Part shown: one piece after another, positions 55,801 to 64,000 of the stretch
Numbering within the stretch: position 1 is the stretch's first letter
Layout: each line of letters begins with the position of its first letter
From: Acanthosoma haemorrhoidale
Taxonomy: Eukaryota > Arthropoda > Insecta > Hemiptera > Acanthosomatidae
Reading direction: 5' to 3'
Assembly (NCBI GenBank): GCA_930367205.1
Contig: OV884014.1
Coordinates: 118,055,768 to 118,119,767, forward strand
DNA length: 64,000 nt
Translations under genes and position numbers: made by a program
The notes under the pieces: model-generated
The model's input: the letters and a program-made list of their open reading frames with translations, nothing else
Told to the model about the DNA's origin: nothing
The model's database searches: none

Positions 55801-57319
55801 AATAATGTCGATTATGATAGTGTACCGCATCATTGGCACTAATTATATCACGTGATACGATCGTATGATTGAAGTCACGAGTGAATATAACATCAAATGA
55901 TGTCAATTATGATAGTGTTCCGTATCATAAGCACTCATTGTATCACGTGATACGATCGTATGATGAAAGTTACAAGTAAATATACTATTAAATGATGTCG
56001 ATTATGACAGTGTACCGTACCATTGGCACTCATAGTATCACGTGATACGATCGTATGATTAAAGTTACAGGTGAATATAACATCAAATGATGCTAAATAT
56101 AATTGTATAGTGTATCATTAGCACTCATTGCTTCACGTGATACGATCGTATGATTGAAGTCACGAGTGAATATAACATCAAATAATGTTGAATATGATTG
56201 TATAATGTATCATTAGCACTCATTGTTTTACGTGATACGATCGTTTGATTAAAGTTACAGGTGAATATAACATCAAATGATGTCGATTATGATAGTGTAC
56301 CGCATCATTGGCACTCATTATATAACGTGATGCTATCGTATGATTGAAGTCACGAGTGAATATAACATCAAATGATGCTAAATATAATTGTATAGTGTAT
56401 CATTAGCACTCATTGTTTCACGTGATACGATCGTATGATTAAAGTTACGAGTAAATATAACATCAAATGATGTCGAATATGATAATGTACCGTATCATTA
56501 GCACTCATATTATCACGTGATACGATCGTATGATGAAAGTTACGAGTGAATATAACATCAAATGATGTTGAATATGATAGTGTACCTTATCATGGGCACT
56601 CATTATATCACGTGATAGATCGTATAATGAAAGTTATGAGTGAATATACTATTAAATAATGTCGATTATGATAGTGTACCGCATCATTGGCACTAATTAT
56701 AGCACGTGATACGATCGTATGATTGAAGTCACGAGTGAATATAACATCAAATGATGTCAATTATGATAGTGTTCCGTATCATAAGCACGCATTGTATCAC
56801 GTGATACGATCGTATGATGAAAGTTACAAGTAAATATACTATTAAATGATGTCCATTATGACAGTGTACCGTACCATTGGCACTCATAGTATCACGTGAT
56901 ACGATCGTATGATTGAAGTCACGAATGAATATAACATCAAATGATGTCGATTATGATAGTGTACCGCATCATTAGCACTCATTGTATCACGAGATACGAT
57001 GGTATGATTGAAGTCACGAGTGAATATAACATCAAATAATGCTAAATATGATTGTATAGTGTAGCATTGACACTCATTGTATCACGAGATACGATCGTAT
57101 GATTAAAGTCACGAGTGAATATACTATAAAATGATGTATATTATGATAGTGTACCACATCATAAGCACTCATTGTATCACGTGATACGATCGTATGATGA
57201 AAGTTACGAGTGAATATAACATCAAATGATGTCGAATAGGATTGTATAATGTATCATTAGCACTTATTGTTTCACGTGATACGATCGTATGATTAATGTT
57301 ACAAGTGAATATACTATTA
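55801..57319. repeat. 16-unit block with a two-monomer deletion
   Basis: The block is 1519 bp (16 x 95 minus 1) and aligns with the next block, 57320-59028, of 1709 bp (18 x 95 minus 1). The shorter block lacks exactly two units. The join is visible at about 56565-56585, where gttgaatatgat runs into agtgtaccttatcatggg. In the longer block these two halves are 190 bp apart. Confidence 0.85.
56655..57319. repeat. 7-monomer (665-bp) module, fourth locus
   Basis: The unit order is again the same. It ends with the private variant gattaatgttacaagtg (about 57291), which is also present at the end of the module copy at 58364-59028. Those two are therefore closest relatives. Confidence 0.8.
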
Positions 57320-59028
57320 AATAATGTCGATTATGATAGTGTACCGCATCATTGGCACTAATTATATCACGTGATACGATCGTATGATTGAAGTCACGAG
57401 TGAATATAACATCAAATGATGTCAATTATGATAGTGTTCCGTATCATAAGCACTCATTGTATCACGTGATACGATCGTATGATGAAAGTTACAAGTAAAT
57501 ATACTATTAAATGATGTCGATTATGACAGTGTACCGTACCATTGGCACTCATAGTATCACGTGATACGATCGTATGATTAAAGTTACAGGTGAATATAAC
57601 ATCAAATGATGCTAAATATAATTGTATAGTGTATCATTAGCACTCATTGCTTCACGTGATACGATCGTATGATTGAAGTCACGAGTGAATATAACATCAA
57701 ATAATGTTGAATATGATTGTATAATGTATCATTAGCACTCATTGTTTTACGTGATACGATCGTTTGATTAAAGTTACAGGTGAATATAACATCAAATGAT
57801 GTCGATTATGATAGTGTACCGCATCATTGGCACTCATTATATAACGTGATGCTATCGTATGATTGAAGTCACGAGTGAATATAACATCAAATGATGCTAA
57901 ATATAATTGTATAGTGTATCATTAGCACTCATTGTTTCACGTGATACGATCGTATGATTAAAGTTACGAGTAAATATAACATCAAATGATGTCGAATATG
58001 ATAATGTACCGTATCATTAGCACTCATATTATCACGTGATACGATCGTATGATGAAAGTTACGAGTGAATATAACATCAAATGATGTTGAATATGATTGT
58101 ATAATGTATCATTAGCACTCATTGTTTCACGTGATACGATCGTATGATTAAAGTTACGAGTAAATATAACATCAAATGATGTCAAATATGATAATGTACC
58201 GAATCATTAGCACTCATTGTATCACGTGATACGATCTTATGATGAAAGTTACGAGTGAATATAACATCAAATGATGTTGATTATGATAGTGTACCTTATC
58301 ATGGGCACTCATTATATCACGTGATAGATCGTATAATGAAAGTTATGAGTGAATATACTATTAAATAATGTCGATTATGATAGTGTACCGCATCATTGGC
58401 ACTAATTATAGCACGTGATACGATCGTATGATTGAAGTCACGAGTGAATATAACATCAAATGATGTCAATTATGATAGTGTTCCGTATCATAAGCACGCA
58501 TTGTATCACGTGATACGATCGTATGATGAAAGTTACAAGTAAATATACTATTAAATGATGTCCATTATGACAGTGTACCGTACCATTGGCACTCATAGTA
58601 TCACGTGATACGATCGTATGATTGAAGTCACGAATGAATATAACATCAAATGATGTCGATTATGATAGTGTACCGCATCATTAGCACTCATTGTATCACG
58701 AGATACGATGGTATGATTGAAGTCACGAGTGAATATAACATCAAATAATGCTAAATATGATTGTATAGTGTAGCATTGACACTCATTGTATCACGAGATA
58801 CGATCGTATGATTAAAGTCACGAGTGAATATACTATAAAATGATGTATATTATGATAGTGTACCACATCATAAGCACTCATTGTATCACGTGATACGATC
58901 GTATGATGAAAGTTACGAGTGAATATAACATCAAATGATGTCGAATAGGATTGTATAATGTATCATTAGCACTTATTGTTTCACGTGATACGATCGTATG
59001 ATTAATGTTACAAGTGAATATACTATTA
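57320..59028. repeat. 18-unit (1709-bp) block
   Basis: This is a tandem partner of 55801-57319 with the full set of 18 units. Shared private variants include ttatcatgggcac, aaagttatgagtg and gattaatgttacaag. It contains one 94-bp marker monomer (58324). Confidence 0.85.
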
Positions 59029-59693
59029 AATAATGTCGATTATGATAGTGTACCGCATCATTGGCACTAATTATAGCACGTGATACGATCGTATGATTGA
59101 AGTCACGAGTGAATATAACATCAAATGATGTCAATTATGATAGTGTTCCGTATCATAAGCACGCATTGTATCACGTGATACGATCGTATGATGAAAGTTA
59201 CAAGTAAATATACTATTAAATGATGTCCATTATGACAGTGTACCGTACCATTGGCACTCATAGTATCACGTGATACGATCGTATGATTGAAGTCACGAAT
59301 GAATATAACATCAAATGATGTCGATTATGATAGTGTACCGCATCATTAGCACTCATTGTATCACGAGATACGATGGTATGATTGAAGTCACGAGTGAATA
59401 TAACATCAAATAATGCTAAATATGATTGTATAGTGTAGCATTGACACTCATTGTATCACGAGATACGATCGTATGATTAAAGTCACGAGTGAATATACTA
59501 TAAAATGATGTATATTATGATAGTGTACCACATCATAAGCACTCATTGTATCACGTGATACGATCGTATGATGAAAGTTACGAGTGAATATAACATCAAA
59601 TGATGTCGAATAGGATTGTATAATGTATCATTAGCACTTATTGTTTCACGTGATACGATCGTATGATTAAAGTTACGATTGAAGTTACTAATA
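58364..59693. repeat. 7-monomer module, tandem pair
   Basis: Two copies in tandem lie at 58364-59028 and 59029-59693. The pair mirrors the pair at 2180-3509. The second copy ends in the acgattgaagttactaat form, as at 2845-3509, so the pair was duplicated as a larger block. Confidence 0.8.
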
Positions 59694-62600
59694 AATGATG
59701 TTGAATATAATAGTGCACCATATCATTAGCACTTACTGTATCATGTGATGCGATCGTATGATTAAAGTTACAAGTGAATATAACATCAAATGATGTCGAT
59801 TATAATAGTGTACCGCATCATTGGCACTCATTATATCACGTGATTCTATCGTATGATTGAAGTCACGAGTGAATATACATCAAATGATGTTGAATATGAT
59901 TGTATAATGTATCATTAGCACTCATTGTATCACGAGATAAGATCGTATGATTGAAGTCACGAGTGAATATACTATAAAATGATGTCGATTATGATAGTGT
60001 ACCACATCATTGGCACTCATTATATCACGTGATACGATTGTATGATTGAAGTTACGAGTGAATATAACATCAAATGATTTCGAATATGATAATGAACCGG
60101 ATCATTGGCAATCATTATATCACGTGATACCATCATATGATTGAAGTCACGAGTGAATATAACATCAAATGATGTTGGATATGATTGTATAATGTATCAT
60201 TAGCACTCATTGTTTCACGTGATACGATCGTATGATTAAAGTTACAGGTGAATATAATATCAATTGTTGTCGTATATGATAGCGCACCATATCATTAGCA
60301 CTTATTGTATCATGTAATGTGATCGTATGATTGAAGTCACGAGTGAATATAACATCAAATAATGCTAAATATGATTGTATAGTGTAGCATTGACACTCAT
60401 TGTATCAGGAGATACGATCGTATGATTAAAGTCACGAGTGAATATACTATAAAATGATGTCGATTATGATAGTGTACCACATCATTGGCACTCATTATAT
60501 CACGTGATACGATCGTATCATTGAAGTCACGAGTGAATATAATATCAAATGATGTCAATTATGATAGTGTTGCGTATCATAAGCACTCATTGTATCACGT
60601 GATACGATCGTATGATAAAAGTTACGAGTGAATATAACATCAAATGATGTCGAATAGGATTGTATAGTATATCATTAGCACTTATTGTTTTACGTGATAC
60701 GATCGTATGATTAAAGTTACGATTGGAGATACTAATAAATGATGTTGAATATAATAGTGCACCATATCATTAGCACTTATTGTATCATGTGATGTGATCG
60801 TATGATTAAAGTTACAAGTGAATATAACATCAAATGATGTCGATTATAATAGTGTACCACATCATTGGCACTCATTATATCACGTGATACGATCGTATGA
60901 TTGAAGTCATGAGTGAATATAATATCAAATGATGTCAATTATGATAGTGTTGCGTATCATAAGCACTCATTGTTTCACGTGATACGATCGTATGATTAAA
61001 GTTAAGATTGGAGATACTAATAAATGATATTGAATATAATAGGGCACCATATCATTAGCACTTATTGTATCATGTGATGCGATCGTATGATTAAAGTTAC
61101 AAGTGAATATAACATCAAATAATGCTAAATATGATTGTATAGTGTATCATTGACACTCATTGTATCACGAGATACGATCGTATGATTGAAGTAACGAGTG
61201 AATATAACATCAAATGATGTTGAATATGATTGTATAATGTATCATTAGCACTCATTGTTTCACGTGATACGATCGTATGATTAAAGTTACAGGTGAATAT
61301 AACATCAAATGATGTCGATTATGATAGTGTACCGCATCATTGGCACTCATTATATAACATGATGCTATCGTATGATTGAAGTCACGAGTGAATATAACAT
61401 CAAATGATGCTAAATATAATTGTATAGTGTATCATTAGCACTCATTGCTTCACGTGATACGATCGTATGATTAAAGTTACGAGTAAATATAACATCAAAT
61501 GATGTCGAATATGATAATGTACCGTATCATTAGCACTCATATTATCACGTGATACGATCGTATGATGAAAGTTACGAGTGAATATAACATCAAATGATGT
61601 TGAATATGATTGTATAATGTATCATTAGCACTCATTGTTTCACGTGATACGATCGTATGATTAAAGTTACGAGTAAATATAACATCAAATGATGTCAAAT
61701 ATGATAATGTACCGAATCATTAGCACTCATTGTATCACGTGATACGATCTTATGATGAAAGTTACGAGTGAATATAACATCAAATGATGTTGATTATTAT
61801 AGTGTACCTTATCATTGGCACTCATTATATCACGTGATAGATCGTATAATGAAAGTTACGAGTGAATATACTATTAAGTAATGTCGATTATGATAGTGTA
61901 CCGCATCATTGGCACTAATTATATCACGTGATACGATCGTATGATTGAAGTCAGGAGTGAATATAACATCAAATGATGTCAATTATGATAGTGTTCCGTA
62001 TCATAAGCACTCATTGTATCACGTGATACGATCGTATGATGAAAGTTACAAGTAAATATACTATTAAATGATGTCGATTATGACAGTGTACCGTACCATT
62101 GGCACTCATAGTATCACGTGATACGATCGTATGATTGAAGTCACGAATGAATATAACATCAAATGATGTCGATTATGATAGTGTACCGCATCATTAGCGC
62201 ACATTGTATCACGTGATACGATCGTATGATTAAAGTTACGAGTAAAGATAACATCAAATGATGTTGAATATGATTGTATAATGTATCATTAGCACTCATT
62301 GTTTCACGTGATACGATCGTATGATTAAAGTTACGAGTAAATATAACATCAAATGATGTCGAATATGATAATGTACCGTATCATTAGCACTCATATTATC
62401 ACGTGATACGATCGTATGATGAAAGTTACGAGTGAATATAACATCAAATGATGTTGAATATGGTTGTATAATGTATCATTAGCACTCATTGTTTCACGTG
62501 ATACGATCGTATGATTAAAGTTACGAGTAAATATAACATCAAATGATGTCAAATATGATAATGTACCGAATCATTAGCACTCATTGTATCACGTGATACG

Positions 62601-64000
62601 ATCTTATGATTAAAGTTACAAGTGAATATAACATCAAATAATGCTAAATATGATTGTATAGTGTATCATTGACACTCATTGTATCACGAGATACGATCGT
62701 ATGATTGAAGTAACGAGTGAATATAACATCAAATGATGTTGAATATGATTGTATAATGTATCATTAGCACTCATTGTTTCACGTGATACGATCGTATGAT
62801 TAAAGTTACAGGTGAATATAACATCAAATGATGTCGATTATGATAGTGTACCGCATCATTGGCACTCATTATATAACATGATGCTATCGTATGATTGAAG
62901 TCACGAGTGAATATAACATCAAATGATGCTAAATATAATTGTATAGTGTATCATTAGCACTCATTGCTTCACGTGATACGATCGTATGATTAAAGTTACG
63001 AGTAAATATAACATCAAATGATGTCGAATATGATAATGTACCGTATCATTAGCACTCATATTATCACGTGATACGATCGTATGATGAAAGTTACGAGTGA
63101 ATATAACATCAAATGATGTTGAATATGATTGTATAATGTATCATTAGCACTCATTGTTTCACGTGATACGATCGTATGATTAAAGTTACGAGTAAATATA
63201 ACATCAAATGATGTCAAATATGATAATGTACCGAATCATTAGCACTCATTGTATCACGTGATACGATCTTATGATGAAAGTTACGAGTGAATATAACATC
63301 AAATGATGTTGATTATTATAGTGTACCTTATCATTGGCACTCATTATATCACGTGATAGATCGTATAATGAAAGTTACGAGTGAATATACTATTAAATAA
63401 TGTCGATTATGATAGTGTACCGCATCATTGGCACTAATTATATCACGTGATACGATCGTATGATTGAAGTCAGGAGTGAATATAACATCAAATGATGTCA
63501 ATTATGATAGTGTTCCGTATCATAAGCACTCATTGTATCACGTGATACGATCGTATGATGAAAGTTACAAGTAAATATACTATTAAATGATGTCGATTAT
63601 GACAGTGTACCGTACCATTGGCACTCATAGTATCACGTGATACGATCGTATGATTGAAGTCACGAATGAATATAACATCAAATGATGTCGATTATGATAG
63701 TGTACCGCATCATTAGCGCACATTGTATCACGTGATACGATCGTATGATTAAAGTTACGAGTGAAGATAACATCAAATGATGTTGAATATGATTGTATAA
63801 TGTATCATTAGCACTCATTGTTTCACGTGATACGATCGTATGATTAAAGTTACGAGTAAATATAACATCAAATGATGTCGAATATGATAATGTACCGTAT
63901 CATTAGCACTCATATTATCACGTGATACGATCGTATGATGAAAGTTACGAGTGAATATAACATCAAATGATGTTGAATATGATTGTATAATGTATCATTA

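Larger units (their letters stand above)
35351..64000. repeat. Family A 95-bp satellite array, right segment
   Basis: Family A continues for about 301 monomers to the end of the window, which cuts a unit after tgtatcatta. Subtypes, order and orientation match the left segment, and multi-kilobase stretches are near copies of stretches to the left. The first 430 bp repeat the diverged flank found right of island 1. No gene, RNA gene or unique spacer is visible. The array shows no sign of ending at either window edge. Confidence 0.97.

Noticed and set aside
1..64000. CRISPR array
   Set aside because: Units are about 95 bp and conserved end to end, with no short repeat separated by unique spacers and no cas genes. 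This is tandem satellite.
1..64000. Telomeric repeat or rDNA
   Set aside because: No short G-rich telomere motif and no conserved rRNA or tRNA stretch is present on either strand.
1..64000. Bacterial or phage origin with iterated palindromes
   Set aside because: Iterons span a few hundred bases beside a replication gene. Here 64 kb is repeat with no genes and with higher-order structure, which fits eukaryotic satellite.
1..64000. Naming a species from the satellite
   Set aside because: I do not recognise either consensus. Base composition and unit length fit many insects, nematodes, plants and other eukaryotes.

Overview
The whole window is tandemly repeated, AT-rich satellite DNA. No gene, RNA gene, transposon coding region or unique sequence is visible in it. 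Both window edges fall inside the array, so the true array is longer than 64 kb. This points to eukaryotic heterochromatin (centromeric, pericentromeric, subtelomeric or a B/sex chromosome). I do not recognise the satellite family and cannot name the lineage from sequence alone.

Family A fills about 61.2 kb (1-31856, 33355-34047, 35351-64000), roughly 644 tandem copies of a 95-bp monomer in one orientation. With the monomer phased to start at position 1, phases 47-62 carry a conserved palindromic core: an E-box palindrome (cacgtg) overlapping a second palindrome (atacgatcgtat). Monomers fall into recurring subtypes that follow one another in repeated orders. Named markers are a 94-bp monomer (32 copies found) and a 79-bp monomer lacking the core (13 copies found). 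Distances between markers fit whole numbers of 95-bp units minus a few identified small deletions. The array has therefore been reshaped almost only by in-register unequal exchange and segmental duplication. Modules of 7 monomers (665 bp) and 13 monomers (1234 bp), and blocks of about 3 kb, recur.

Family B is an unrelated satellite of about 97-98 bp per unit with T/A tracts. It forms two islands (31857-33354 and 34048-35350) inside family A, separated by about 690 bp of family A. Both islands share the same left and right junctions, so they descend from one insertion or junction event followed by duplication. At the right edge of each island lies a perfect 20-bp palindrome. Near island 1, about 28 bp of family A is present on both sides with a private variant, which resembles a target-site duplication.

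The only open frame of note (62 codons, minus strand, 55466-55654) is an accident of a 5-bp deletion that makes one monomer 90 bp long, a multiple of three. Repeat boundaries and counts below were read by eye and checked by coordinate arithmetic. Percent identities and exact copy numbers were not computed.
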